Source: Janthinobacterium lividum (GTDB lineage: Bacteria > Pseudomonadota > Gammaproteobacteria > Burkholderiales > Burkholderiaceae_D). From it: a stretch of DNA of 64,000 nt. The translations under genes and the position numbers were made by a program. Position 1 is the first letter of the stretch. Each line of letters begins with the position of its first letter. The stretch lies in NCBI RefSeq assembly GCF_034424625.1, contig NZ_CP139976.1, positions 1,984,001 through 2,048,000 on the forward strand, in the 5' to 3' direction. Under the pieces are notes generated by a model. It had not been told where the DNA came from, did not search any database, and worked only from the letters and a program-made list of their open reading frames with translations. Shown here in pieces: positions 34,619-43,813 of the stretch.

Positions 34619-37600
34619 GGGCTTTGCCGTCCGCTTTCTCGTCCGCGCTGCGTTGCTCCGGCTGGGCCTGGCTGCTGGTGGCTGGCCTGATTTGCCGTAG
34701 TGTCCTTGCCGCCGCTCCCCCGGTGGCGCTGGCGCGGGCCGACGCGGGCTTGCACGGCACCAGGGTGCCGCCGAATCTGCTGCTCAACCTGTCCCTCACC
34801 CACGCTGCCGCCGCTGCCGCGCATGGAGGCAACTATGCGCCGCAGCGCGAGTACCTCGGTTACTTCCACGCCCGCATGTGCTACAGCTATCCGTATCACA
34901 GCAAGGACGGCGTCATGCTGCCGGACTTGCGCGTAGCGACCGCTTACTTCTCCGTGCTGAAACCGGCCGATGCGCTGCACGGCTGCGGCGGAGACAGTTT
35001 CAGCGGCAACTTTCTCAACTGGGCCAGTGCCAGCATGCTCGACATCGTGCGCTATGCGCTGACGGGCGGCGACCGCGTCATCGACGAGGTGCGCAAGACG
35101 GTGCTGCAGCGCGCCTATTTGCCCGATGCCGACAGCCCCATCGACTTTTTTGCCCACCCCGTTTTTTTCCCGCGCAAGGTCTTGCAGACTGGCGTGGCGG
35201 CGGCGACACCATTTGCGTTGGCGCAACTGGCCATCGTTTCTTGCCGTAATCGCCTGTTGTTCGGCGACGCCAGTTTGCCTCCGGGCGGCAATTGCGACGC
35301 GCCTGGGGCCGCCGCCACGCACGGCGTGTTCCTCGCGCGCGTGCGCGTGTGCGACGCTGATGAGGGGCCGCTGCGCGACGACTTGTGCCTGGCGTATGGC
35401 AAGAACTACAAGCCGGTGGGCGCCGTGCAGCGCCATGGCGGCAGGGTGCGGGTGGGCGTGTTTGGCCATTTGAATGGTTTGCCTGCAAGCGCCGGCGTCG
35501 TGTATGGCGGCGTGCTGCGCGCGCCGCTGGCCCACGTGGGACAGCAGCGCTGGATGGCGCCCGACTTTATGCCGCAAGACAATGCTGGCGCCGAGTGGCA
35601 TCCCGCTACTGGCGTGTATGCGGTTCAAGCTGCGGCCCAAGGCGCGAGCCCTGGCGGCGGGGTGACCGCTTACATCAATGGCCTGGGCCGCGGCAACGCC
35701 GGGCATCCTGGCGCGTACGCCAGCGCGGCGCCGCTGGCTGAATTGCTGTACGAATCGCTGCGCTATCTGCAGGGGCGGCAAGCGAGCGCCGTCGTGCCGC
35801 CCGCTACGGCACCGCCTGCCATCGACGACGGCTTGCCGGTCGTGACGCAATGGAGCGACCCGCAAACGGCCAGTTGCCAGCGTCACATCGTCGTCAGTCT
35901 CGGCGATGCGGGCATGGCGGGTGACCGCTACGTGCCCGGCAACGTCCCGGCGACTCCCGCATCAAACGGCGACCGCGCCCGCGCGCCGGACAGTTTTGCG
36001 CCGCCCCCGTTCGATGTCATGGCCTGGACGCATGCGGTGGGCAGCCTGGAAAGCGGTGGCGCGCAAGGCAATCCCGCGCCACGGCCCGAACTGGCGGCAC
36101 TGGAATTGCTGGCCGAGGGGGCGGGCGGCGCCAGCTACCATGCGGCAGGACTGGCCTACTGGTCGCATGTGCAGGCCCTGCGTCCCGGTGGCAAGAGCGA
36201 CGGCATGGCGAAGGTCGAGCACTATGCGGGCGACTTGCGCCAGGGCGACCCGGCCGGCGAATCGGCCGCCACTCCCGCCGCTACGCCCTTGTTATTGGCG
36301 GCCAAGTATGGCGGCTTTCTCGATGCCAATGGCGATGCCAACCCCTTCAAGAGCGCGACTGGCAGCGCGCTGAGCGAGTGGAGCCTGGATGGCCGCTGGC
36401 CCGCCCATTACCTGCCCGGCAGCGACCCGGCCGCCCTGATCGGGGGACTGCGCGCAGCCTTTGCGGCTGCCGACAAGGGCAGCTTGCCGGCGACGCTTGC
36501 CGGGCCGGCCCTGATGGCGCTGGCCAGCGGCACGGAAGAGGCTTACTGGTTCCAGACGCAGATACGCCTGGCCGATGGCAGCATGACCTTGTCGCGCACC
36601 GCATTTGCCCTGGGGGGCGATGGCGCACTGCTTCCCGGCAAGCCATGGTGGCGCACGGGCTTGCAGGAGCAGGTCGCGCCAGATGGTACGCCGGCGGCCT
36701 TGCGTCCCGTCTACACGCTCGACGCCAAGGGCACCCTGGTGCCGCTGGCCTGGAAGCGGCTCGATACGGAGCAGCGCGGCGCATTCGACGGTGGCGATGG
36801 ACGAGGGGAAGCGCGCCTGGCGTATCTGCTGGGCCAGCGCACGCACGAGGTGGGCCAGCCGGGCGGCTTCCTGCGCCGCCGCTCAGGCAGCCTGGGCGCG
36901 GCGCCGCATGGCAATTTGCTGTACGTGGGCGCGCCGGGGCTGGGCATGCAGGGGGCAGGCTATGGCTTGCACCGCAAGGCGCTGCTGCAACGGCGCAAAA
37001 TGCTGTACCTGGGCGCCAATGATGGCTTGCTGCATGCCTTCGATGCGCGCACGGGCAGCGAATCGTTTGCCTATCTGCCGCAAGCGCTGCTGCACCTTGC
37101 GCCAGCCGCTGCGAGTACTCACTACAGTCCCGGCCCGCTGCTCGATGGTGCGGCGGCCACGGCGGAAGTGCTGGCGCTGGGGCATTGGAAGACGGTACTG
37201 GTATCGGGCATGGGCGGCGGGGCGCAAGGCGTGTTTGCGCTCGACATCACGGATCCGGCCCGCTTCGCGCAAGACGGAGCGCTGTGGGAGTTTACGGACC
37301 GTGACGACAGGCTCATGGGCAACGTGCGCGGGCCGCCCAGCTTTGCCCGCATCAACATGGGCGGCAAGGAGGGCGCGCCAGCCTACCGCGATTTTGCCAT
37401 CGTCGCCAGCGGCTACAACAACCATGTGGATGATGGCAAGGACACGACGGCGCCCGCATCGGCCGCCGCCATTTTCCTGCTGGCGCTGGACAAGGCGCCC
37501 GGCACGCCCTGGGTGTTGGGAAGTAATTACTTCCGCCTCAAGGTGCCGGTGGCCAGCGGTGGTGGTGGCGATGGCGGCCATGACACTGATGCGGGCGCGC

Positions 37601-38520
37601 ACGCGGGCGCCGACGCCATGCCCCACGCGCTGGGTCCGCCCGTCGTGGTGCCGGGCGGCGACGGCGCGCTGGCTTATCTATATGCGGGCGATCTGCAGGG
37701 CAATATCTGGCGCCTTGACATGGCTGGCGGGCCGCCGTGGAAAGAGGGGGCGGGACGCAAGCTCGTCTTTGTCGCGCGCGATGCGCAGGGCAGGCGCCAG
37801 CCAGTGACGCAACAGATGAACGTGGCCTACGCACCCGGTGGCGGCTATCTGCTGCTGTTCGGCACGGGCAAACTGGTCGAAGCGGCCGATACCTCACCTT
37901 CCGCCTTTTTGTCGCAATCGTTTTATGCCGTGCACGACGATTTGCGGGAGTCGTCTCCCACGCGCAGCCGGACCGACCTGGAACAGCGCAGCCTGGGCGA
38001 AGCGGTGGGCGGCGTGCGCGTCGATGGCGCCGAGCTGCGCTATACGGGCAGCGACGCCATGCGCGGCTGGCACCTCGATTTCCTCAATGCCGGGCAAACG
38101 GGCGAACGCAGCATCAGCAGTCCCGTGCTAGCCGCCGGCAAGGTGCTGTTCAACACTGTGCTGCCGGGGCGCGATCCTTGCGCCAAGCCGGCCACGCGTC
38201 TGTACGTGCTTGATGTGCTGAGCGGCTTTGCCGCCGATGGCGCCGGTGCCGTGCAGGCGGGTGCGCAGACGGGGCGCTTGTCCGACGGCCTGGCGCGCGC
38301 GCCGCCGCTGGCGCTGGAATTGAACAGCACGGTGGGCGCCGCGACGGCGACGGGGCGGGCCGAGGGGCGCAAGGAACTGGCGGTGCTGCAGCCTGGCTTG
38401 CCTGGCGCAGCCAGCGGAACGGGACTCAAGGTCGTCAGCGCACCGCTGCCGGCCCGGCGCCTCAGTTGGCGCGAAGTGGCGAACTGGCGCGAATTGCACG
38501 AGGCGGCCAAGAAAAAATAG
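34615..38520 (+). CDS. pilY1: Type IV pilus tip protein PilY1
   Basis: The start is ATG 34615 (MRALPSAFSSALRCSG), coupled to the pilX stop; longer upstream frames overlap pilX. The 1301-residue exported protein has a signal peptide ending near VLAAA (about 34). The N-terminal ~600 residues include FHARMCYSYPYHSKDGV and GGDSFSGNFLNWASASMLD, typical of PilY1. The C-terminal half is the beta-propeller, with KMLYLGANDGLLHAFDARTG, VLVSGMGGGAQGVFALD and AYLYAGDLQGNIWRLDM. PilY1 sits at the pilus tip, controls extension and retraction and mediates adhesion. I could not find a clear von Willebrand A domain in the N-terminal part. Confidence 0.93.
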   Translation: MRALPSAFSSALRCSGWAWLLVAGLICRSVLAAAPPVALARADAGLHGTRVPPNLLLNLSLTHAAAAAAHGGNYAPQREYLGYFHARMCYSYPYHSKDGVMLPDLRVATAYFSVLKPADALHGCGGDSFSGNFLNWASASMLDIVRYALTGGDRVIDEVRKTVLQRAYLPDADSPIDFFAHPVFFPRKVLQTGVAAATPFALAQLAIVSCRNRLLFGDASLPPGGNCDAPGAAATHGVFLARVRVCDADEGPLRDDLCLAYGKNYKPVGAVQRHGGRVRVGVFGHLNGLPASAGVVYGGVLRAPLAHVGQQRWMAPDFMPQDNAGAEWHPATGVYAVQAAAQGASPGGGVTAYINGLGRGNAGHPGAYASAAPLAELLYESLRYLQGRQASAVVPPATAPPAIDDGLPVVTQWSDPQTASCQRHIVVSLGDAGMAGDRYVPGNVPATPASNGDRARAPDSFAPPPFDVMAWTHAVGSLESGGAQGNPAPRPELAALELLAEGAGGASYHAAGLAYWSHVQALRPGGKSDGMAKVEHYAGDLRQGDPAGESAATPAATPLLLAAKYGGFLDANGDANPFKSATGSALSEWSLDGRWPAHYLPGSDPAALIGGLRAAFAAADKGSLPATLAGPALMALASGTEEAYWFQTQIRLADGSMTLSRTAFALGGDGALLPGKPWWRTGLQEQVAPDGTPAALRPVYTLDAKGTLVPLAWKRLDTEQRGAFDGGDGRGEARLAYLLGQRTHEVGQPGGFLRRRSGSLGAAPHGNLLYVGAPGLGMQGAGYGLHRKALLQRRKMLYLGANDGLLHAFDARTGSESFAYLPQALLHLAPAAASTHYSPGPLLDGAAATAEVLALGHWKTVLVSGMGGGAQGVFALDITDPARFAQDGALWEFTDRDDRLMGNVRGPPSFARINMGGKEGAPAYRDFAIVASGYNNHVDDGKDTTAPASAAAIFLLALDKAPGTPWVLGSNYFRLKVPVASGGGGDGGHDTDAGAHAGADAMPHALGPPVVVPGGDGALAYLYAGDLQGNIWRLDMAGGPPWKEGAGRKLVFVARDAQGRRQPVTQQMNVAYAPGGGYLLLFGTGKLVEAADTSPSAFLSQSFYAVHDDLRESSPTRSRTDLEQRSLGEAVGGVRVDGAELRYTGSDAMRGWHLDFLNAGQTGERSISSPVLAAGKVLFNTVLPGRDPCAKPATRLYVLDVLSGFAADGAGAVQAGAQTGRLSDGLARAPPLALELNSTVGAATATGRAEGRKELAVLQPGLPGAASGTGLKVVSAPLPARRLSWREVANWRELHEAAKKK

Positions 38521-38577
38521 GCCCAGCGAGGCTGGCGCATCGCATCGGCGGCGATTTCAGGAAAGACGGGGGGTCAT

Positions 38578-39078
38578 ATGGGCGTGGTGGCAAGCCGGAA
38601 CGGTCCCGCTGCAAACGGTGGTGCTCCTGCTGCCACACGGGGCTTCAGCCTGATCGAACTGCTGTCCGCGCTGGCGATCCTGAGCCTGTTGCTGGCGCTG
38701 GCCGTGCCCGCCTATCACGGTCATGTCGTGCGCGCCAAGCGGGTGCAGGGACAGGCGGCCCTGCTGCGGCTGATGCAGCAGCAGGAACGCTATTATTCGC
38801 AAAACAACCGCTATCTGGCATTTTCCTCCGCGTCGCCGTCGTCGCAAGTGCAGCAGTTTCCATGGTGGTCTGGCGACGGGGGCGCGGCCGGCAGCGCGTA
38901 TGAAATCGAGGCGCTGGCTTGTCCCGGCCTGGCGATCGGGCAATGCGTGCTGTTGCGCGCGATGCCGGGCACGTCCAAGGTCGATGCGCACTTCCAGGAT
39001 GCCGATTGCGGCGTGTTGTCCTTGAGCAGCACGGGCCAGCGCGGCAGCAGTGGCCCGTCCAGCCACTGCTGGCCCTAG
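38578..39078 (+). CDS. pilE: Type IV pilus minor pilin PilE
   Basis: A 166-residue pilin-like protein: prepilin motif TRGFSLIELLSALAILSLLL with cleavage after Gly22 and Glu5 retained, then VPAYHGHVVRAKRVQGQAALLRLMQQQERYYSQ, the standard amphipathic helix of PilE. The C-terminus has Cys pairs (LACPGLAIGQC, DADCGVLSLSS, SSHCWP) likely closing disulfide loops. PilE joins the PilVWX complex to the major pilin. It follows pilY1 by 57 bases and precedes fimT by three. Confidence 0.88.
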   Translation: MGVVASRNGPAANGGAPAATRGFSLIELLSALAILSLLLALAVPAYHGHVVRAKRVQGQAALLRLMQQQERYYSQNNRYLAFSSASPSSQVQQFPWWSGDGGAAGSAYEIEALACPGLAIGQCVLLRAMPGTSKVDAHFQDADCGVLSLSSTGQRGSSGPSSHCWP

Positions 39079-39081
39079 GCC

Positions 39082-39675
39082 ATGGCCATGCACAAGCGCT
39101 CACCGCGGATTGGGCACACCGTCGGGGACACCGTCGGGCATACCCTGCCCGAATTGCTGGCCGTGTTGGCGATTGCCGCGTTGCTGGCTGCCGCTGCCAT
39201 GCCCAGCCTGCAGCAGGTGCTGGCGCGCCAGCAGGTGCGGACGGCGGCTACCGACTTGTTTTCGGCCATCGAATTGACGCGGGCACAGGCGATGGCGCGG
39301 GGACAGCGCGTGCTGCTGATGCCGGCCGGAGCCGGTGGCGTGGACTGGCGTACGGGCTGGCTGATATTCATCGACCGCAATGCCAACCTGGCGTTCGATG
39401 GCGATGACGAATTGCTGTTCCGCCAGGGGCCGCTGCCGGCGGGCATCACGGCCCAGTTCGCGTTTTCGTCGGCCACGGCGCCGTTTTATATCGCCTACAA
39501 TGGCGCAGGACGCAGTTGCAGCGCGACCAATAGCCTGGCGGCGCGCTGGGGTACCTTGTCCCTGGCTTTGGGAAAGCAGGTACGGCATATTAAAATCAAT
39601 ATGCTGGGCAGGGTGCGCGTGTGCGACCCGCAGCAGCAGGCGGCCAATTGCAGCGGCGTGGCCGACAGTTCGTAA
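39082..39675 (+). CDS. fimT: FimT/GspH-type pseudopilin
   Basis: A 197-residue prepilin: the leader ends at Gly in HTVGHTLPELLAVLAIAALL, with Glu5 present after TLPE. Then SLQQVLARQQVRTAATDLFSA and the GspH-like domain with IELTRAQAMARGQRVLLMP, WRTGWLIFIDRN and a C-terminal Cys pair (SRSCSATN-type and VCDPQQQAANC). FimT-type minor pilins contribute to pilus assembly and, in some species, DNA binding during uptake. Closely linked to pilE. Two repeats of TVG.T near the start (GHTVGDTVGHTLPE) lie in the leader. Confidence 0.83.
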   Translation: MAMHKRSPRIGHTVGDTVGHTLPELLAVLAIAALLAAAAMPSLQQVLARQQVRTAATDLFSAIELTRAQAMARGQRVLLMPAGAGGVDWRTGWLIFIDRNANLAFDGDDELLFRQGPLPAGITAQFAFSSATAPFYIAYNGAGRSCSATNSLAARWGTLSLALGKQVRHIKINMLGRVRVCDPQQQAANCSGVADSS

Positions 39676-39710
39676 CCCGACTCACCTATCACTCACTAGC
39701 AAAGAAGCCC

Positions 39711-40811
39711 GTGGAAATACTCAACGATATCGATGGCATGCGCCTGGCGCTGGAATGGGCGGCGCGCGGTTTGTACACGACTTCGCCCAATCCCCGCATC
39801 GGCTGCGTGATCGTCAGGGATGGCCAGGTGATCGGCGCCGGCGTGACGCAGGCGGCCGGGCAGGATCATGCCGAAGTACAAGCGCTGGCCAATGCGGCGG
39901 CGCGCGGCAACGATGTGCGCGGCGCCACCGCCTATGTCACCCTGGAACCGTGCAACCACCACGGCCGCACGCCGCCATGCTCCGATGCGCTCGTGCGCGC
40001 GGGACTGGGGCGCGTCGTGGCCGCCATGACGGACCCGAACCCGCTGGTGGCGGGGCAGGGACTGGCCAAGCTGGAGGCGGCCGGCATCGCCGTCACCACG
40101 GGCGTGCTGGCCGACGAGGCATATGAATTGAATATCGGCTTCTTTTCGCGCATGCAGCGCGGCAAGCCGTGGGTGCGCATGAAAACGGCGGCCAGCCTGG
40201 ACGGCATGACAGCCTTGCACAACGGGCAAAGCCAGTGGATCACCGGGCCGCAAGCGCGCGCCGACGGCCACGCCTGGCGCGCGCGCGCCTGCGCTATCCT
40301 GACGGGCATCGGCACCGTCAAGGCGGACGACCCGCAATTGAACGTGCGCGCCGTCGAGACGCCGCGCCAGCCGCGCCGCATCGTCGTCGACAGCCGGCTC
40401 GACATCAGCCCCGACGCGCGCATCCTGCAAGGGGGCGGCACGTGGATCGTGGCGGCCGTCGCCAACCCGGAGAAACAGGCGCAACTGCAGGCGCTGGGTG
40501 CCGAAGTCATCCTGTTGCCGAACGCGGCCGGCAAGGTCGACCTGGCCGCGCTGATGCTGGAACTGGGACGCCGGCAATGCAATGAAGTCCACGTCGAGGC
40601 CGGCTCCAAACTGAATGGCTCCCTGATCCGCGAAGGCTGCGTCGACGAGCTGCTGGTCTACCTGGCGCCCACTTTGCTGGGCGATGCGCAAGGCATGTTT
40701 TCCTTGCCCCCATTGACGGATATCAAGCAACAGCACACTTTGCAATTTCACCAGGTTCAGCAAGTGGGCGAAGATTTGCGTATCCTTGCAAGATTCGCCC
40801 AGCGCAATTAA
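39711..40811 (+). CDS. ribD: Bifunctional riboflavin biosynthesis deaminase/reductase RibD
   Basis: GTG 39711 is chosen as start because AAAGAAG precedes it and the resulting 366 residues match the family; an ATG at 39738 is the alternative. The N-terminal deaminase domain has the zinc site HAEVQAL and PCNHHGRTPPCSDAL; the C-terminal reductase domain begins with KPWVRMKTAASLDGMTALH and has VHVEAGSKLNGSLI. It catalyses the second and third steps from the GTP-derived pyrimidine. Upstream is fimT; ribE follows 28 bases later. Confidence 0.96.
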   Translation: MEILNDIDGMRLALEWAARGLYTTSPNPRIGCVIVRDGQVIGAGVTQAAGQDHAEVQALANAAARGNDVRGATAYVTLEPCNHHGRTPPCSDALVRAGLGRVVAAMTDPNPLVAGQGLAKLEAAGIAVTTGVLADEAYELNIGFFSRMQRGKPWVRMKTAASLDGMTALHNGQSQWITGPQARADGHAWRARACAILTGIGTVKADDPQLNVRAVETPRQPRRIVVDSRLDISPDARILQGGGTWIVAAVANPEKQAQLQALGAEVILLPNAAGKVDLAALMLELGRRQCNEVHVEAGSKLNGSLIREGCVDELLVYLAPTLLGDAQGMFSLPPLTDIKQQHTLQFHQVQQVGEDLRILARFAQRN

Positions 40812-40839
40812 TACTTTCATACTTTTATAGGGTTAGTTC

Positions 40840-41475
40840 ATGTTTACAGGAATTGTTGCCGCCATCGGCAAGATTGAAACCGTGCAACCGCTCGACGGCG
40901 GCCTCGATGCAGGCGTGCGCCTGAACATCCACGCGGGCGGCTTGCCGCTGGCTGACGTGGCCCTGGGCGATTCGATCGCCATCAATGGCGCCTGCATGAC
41001 GGTGGTGGAAAAGTCGGACACGGGTTTTGCAGTCGATGTCTCGCGCGAAAGCCTCAATTGCACCGTGGGCCTCGATACCACCACGGAAGTGAACCTGGAA
41101 AAAGCCCTGACCCTGGCCGAGCGCCTGGGCGGCCACTTGGTGTCCGGCCACGTCGACGGCCTGGGTATCGTGCGCAAGTTCGAAGCAGTGGGCGAATCGT
41201 GGGAACTGGTGATCGAGGCGCCGCACGAGCTGGCGAAATACCTGGCCTTCAAGGGTTCCGTCGTCGTCAATGGCGTGTCCCTGACCGTCAACCGCGTGGA
41301 AGACCTGGGCGCGGGCGCCGTCAACGGCTGCCGCTTCTCGATCAACCTGATCCCGCACACGATCGCCATGACGACCCTGAAGCATTTGACGGTCGATGGC
41401 AAGGTCAACCTGGAAATCGACCTGATCGCCCGCTATGTCGAGCGCATGTTGTCGCTGGACAAGGCTGCCGCCTGA
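40840..41475 (+). CDS. ribE: Riboflavin synthase
   Basis: A 211-residue riboflavin synthase made of two lumazine-binding barrels: MFTGIVAAIGKIETV with INGACMTVVEKSDTGFAVDVSRE, and the second repeat LVSGHVDGLGIVRKFEAV with VNGVSLTVNRVED. It dismutates two 6,7-dimethyl-8-ribityllumazine molecules to riboflavin. Start ATG with GGGTTAGTTC upstream, a weak Shine-Dalgarno. Directly after ribD; no FMN riboswitch is visible before either gene. Confidence 0.96.
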   Translation: MFTGIVAAIGKIETVQPLDGGLDAGVRLNIHAGGLPLADVALGDSIAINGACMTVVEKSDTGFAVDVSRESLNCTVGLDTTTEVNLEKALTLAERLGGHLVSGHVDGLGIVRKFEAVGESWELVIEAPHELAKYLAFKGSVVVNGVSLTVNRVEDLGAGAVNGCRFSINLIPHTIAMTTLKHLTVDGKVNLEIDLIARYVERMLSLDKAAA

Positions 41476-41571
41476 TACAAGAACACCGCAACACATTCTC
41501 GCCTTGCCAAGCGTGTGTTGCTTTTCTTGCAGACGCGCATACTATGAAGCTTTCCGCAATGGAGGCTAGCC

Positions 41572-42969
41572 ATGGACCCGATTTCGCGCGCAACCGTGCC
41601 CAACACCATCCCGGCCACGTCCCGCGTGAACGCAACGGCGCCGCTGCCGCCTGTACTGCCCGTGCCGCCTTCCAGCGAGGCGGCTGCTCTTGCCATCCTG
41701 TCATCGACCCAGGTCGACATCTCCCCGCTGGGCCAGTTCCTGTCCGGCGTGGCCTTGTCGCGCCGGCAACTGCTGGCTTTGCAGGGCGCCACGGAAGAGG
41801 CCAGGGCGGCCAATACCCCAGTGAATGTCAATGACGACTTGCTGGCGCTGGCGCGGCAATTGACGGAATCGTTCGCCCAGCTGCAAACGAGCGGCATCGA
41901 TGCCAGCCAGCTGGCGACGGCGGGCGACACGCCGGGCAGCCTGGCGCAGCGCTACGATTTGCTGTCGGGCGACGGCACGACGGATGCGGCCGCCGCACTG
42001 GCGCAGGACGGCAGCCTGCTCACGCAGGCGGGCCTGGCCCGCATCGGCATCGATTTGCGCAATGAAGATGTCAACCCCGCAACTTTGCAGGCCGCGTATG
42101 CGGCCGACAGCAATGCCACCCTGAATGCCTTGCAGCAGGGAACGGAGGTGCTGGCGCAGGTGGGCGCCGTGCTGGCCCAGCGGCAGGGCGCGCCGGTGGC
42201 GACCAATGTCGAAGCGGATTTGACGGGCGAAGCACTGCCGTCCAGCGCCGCGCAGGCTCCGCAGGCCGAGCAGATGCAGGCCGTCGACGAAGCGCCGTCG
42301 CAAACGGCCGCTATTGCGCAGCGGCAGCTGGAACTGCAGCAGCAACTGGAAGCGGAGGAGCTGAACCTGGACTTGCAGGAACTGCGGCCCCAGCCGCAGG
42401 CGCAAGCAGCGGCCGATGCAGCGCAATTGCTGCAGACGCAGCGCACCGACAACCAGCGCGTCGATGCCCAGCGCCTGGACGCCGAACGCATCAATACCGA
42501 TCAGCAGACGCAGCAGCAGGAAGCGGCGCGGGTGGACGAACTGCGTCAGGGGCAAGTGCAGCAGCAGGGATTGCAGCAGCAGGCGCAAGCCGCGGCGGAC
42601 GATGCGGCGCGGGCGCAGCTGGCCGCCAGCGACGCGCAGATGGCGGCCCAGGCGGCATCCGACCGGGCGCAGTCGCTGGCGCGCGCGGCGCAAGGGCAAG
42701 CCGATGCGGGCCTGGCGACGGCGCAAGCCCAGCTGGCACAGCAAAATACGCAGGCGCAAGAGCTGGCCGCGCAAGCGGCGGGCCGTGCCGTGCCGCCGCC
42801 CTCGTCGCAAGACCCGTCCGTGGCGGCGGCCATTGCCGCGTATAACCTGAACAATGCGGCCCTGAATCCCGGCTTGATGAACCGGCCATTGCCGGCCAGC
42901 GATTCGCGCCTGCCGCTGGTAGCGCCGGTGGCCCCTGTGGAACCCGTCAAGCCCGTGACGAAAATCTAG
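41572..42969 (+). CDS. Hypothetical Gln/Ala-rich protein, lineage-specific
   Basis: A 465-residue protein with no signal peptide or membrane helix. Residues 1-45 are a Pro/Ala-rich tail; about 50-210 may be a folded domain (STQVDISPLGQFLSGVALSR, DDLLALARQLTESFAQLQ, RYDLLSGDGTTDAAAALAQD). About 240-410 is a Gln/Ala/Arg-rich predicted coiled coil with runs such as QQQLEAEELNLDLQELRPQ, and a proline-rich end follows. I do not recognise the family. It sits between ribE and ribBA, oriented with them, 96 bp after ribE. Its stop codon shares the palindrome CTAG with the stop of the convergent OsmC gene. Confidence 0.7.
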   Translation: MDPISRATVPNTIPATSRVNATAPLPPVLPVPPSSEAAALAILSSTQVDISPLGQFLSGVALSRRQLLALQGATEEARAANTPVNVNDDLLALARQLTESFAQLQTSGIDASQLATAGDTPGSLAQRYDLLSGDGTTDAAAALAQDGSLLTQAGLARIGIDLRNEDVNPATLQAAYAADSNATLNALQQGTEVLAQVGAVLAQRQGAPVATNVEADLTGEALPSSAAQAPQAEQMQAVDEAPSQTAAIAQRQLELQQQLEAEELNLDLQELRPQPQAQAAADAAQLLQTQRTDNQRVDAQRLDAERINTDQQTQQQEAARVDELRQGQVQQQGLQQQAQAAADDAARAQLAASDAQMAAQAASDRAQSLARAAQGQADAGLATAQAQLAQQNTQAQELAAQAAGRAVPPPSSQDPSVAAAIAAYNLNNAALNPGLMNRPLPASDSRLPLVAPVAPVEPVKPVTKI

Positions 42970-43391
42970 GGCTGCAGGGTAGCGTCCAGGGTAATGTTGG
43001 CTTTAAGCAGCTTCGACACGGGGCAGCCGGCCTTGGCCTTGCCCGTCAATTCCTCGAATTGAGCCTGGCTGGCGCCGGGGATCTTTGCTTTCAGGATCAA
43101 ATGGACGGCCGTGATGGCAAAACCGTCGTCGACCTTGTCGAGGGTGACTTCGGCCGTCGTCTCCATCTTTTCCGCCGTCAGGCCCGCTTCGCCAAGAATC
43201 AGCGACAGGGCCATGGTGAAGCAGCCCGCGTGCGCGGCGCCGATCAATTCCTCGGGATTCGTGCCGGGCTTGCCTTCGAAGCGGCTGGCAAAGCCGTAGG
43301 GATATTCCTGCAAGGCGCCGCTGCGCGTGCTGATGGCGCCCTTGCCATCCTTGATGCCGCCTGACCAGATGGCCGATCCATTGGTTTTCAT
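42966..43391 (-). CDS. OsmC family hydroperoxide-related protein
   Basis: A 141-residue OsmC protein: MKTNGSAIWSGGIKDGKGAI, YPYGFASRFEGKPGTNPEELIGAAHAGCFTMALS, and KAKAGCPVSKLLKANITLD. The two catalytic cysteines lie in AHAGCFT (about 56) and AGCPVSK (about 122), with the Arg and Glu expected nearby. These proteins reduce organic hydroperoxides with a thiol partner. The gene is transcribed against the riboflavin genes and overlaps the upstream hypothetical by four bases at the 3' end. Its promoter must lie in the 422-bp spacer to ribBA. Confidence 0.92.
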   Translation of the reverse strand: MKTNGSAIWSGGIKDGKGAISTRSGALQEYPYGFASRFEGKPGTNPEELIGAAHAGCFTMALSLILGEAGLTAEKMETTAEVTLDKVDDGFAITAVHLILKAKIPGASQAQFEELTGKAKAGCPVSKLLKANITLDATLQP

Positions 43392-43616
43392 AGTGCCGCT
43401 CCTGTGTGGGGTGTCGCTGCGAGTGGGGCGTCAGCGCCGTGGCGGTGACTGGCTGATCTTATGCTCTTTGCAAGGCCGGCGGCGCGCGCCTTGCCGTCGC
43501 CGTATGCGCTGGATCAGGGAATGGGCGCTTTGCAGGGCAGGCGGTGGCATCCGTGCCGCAAAGCTGTCTTATTTCAGGTCTGCAAGCGCTAAATCCTTTA
43601 AAATAGCAGGTTATAA

Positions 43617-43645
43617 GAAAATTCCCGGAAATTCGCGGAATTTTC
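43617..43645. repeat. AT-rich hairpin upstream of ribBA
   Basis: GAAAATTCC pairs with GGAATTTTC around an 11-base loop that itself contains GGAAATTC, so alternative pairings are possible. No T-run follows. Confidence 0.5.
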
Positions 43646-43680
43646 GCGCTCGATATTTCAGTTTTTAGTTTCATTAACAA

Positions 43681-43797
43681 CGCCAGGCAAAACCGTCGCG
43701 AGCGGAAGGAAGAGGTGGCTGAGAAGCGCAACCGTACGAAGCTACGGTGAGCATCGCAAGCCGCCTATACCGACGCGCAGCAGGTTTTGCCAGGTGT
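43681..43797 (+). repeat. Dispersed structured element A, copy 2
   Basis: Outer stem GGCAAAACC (43686-43694) with GGTTTTGCC (43783-43791), middle stem AGGTGG with CCGCCT, apical hairpin ACCGTA...TACGGT. It ends 16 bases before the ribBA start and is oriented with that gene, the only copy 5' of a gene. Confidence 0.88.
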
Positions 43798-43813
43798 CTT
43801 CAGAGGATGAATA

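Larger units (their letters stand above)
43392..43813. other. Spacer between osmC-like gene and ribBA
   Basis: This 422-bp region has no credible gene. It holds divergent promoters, a hairpin at 43617-43645 and structured element A copy 2 next to ribBA. It does not contain the conserved blocks of an FMN riboswitch. Confidence 0.65.

Noticed and set aside
43392..43813. FMN riboswitch before ribBA
   Set aside because: The leader contains a structured element, but none of the conserved RFN blocks (such as AGGGTGAAATTCCC-like or CCGACGGT-like words) are present.
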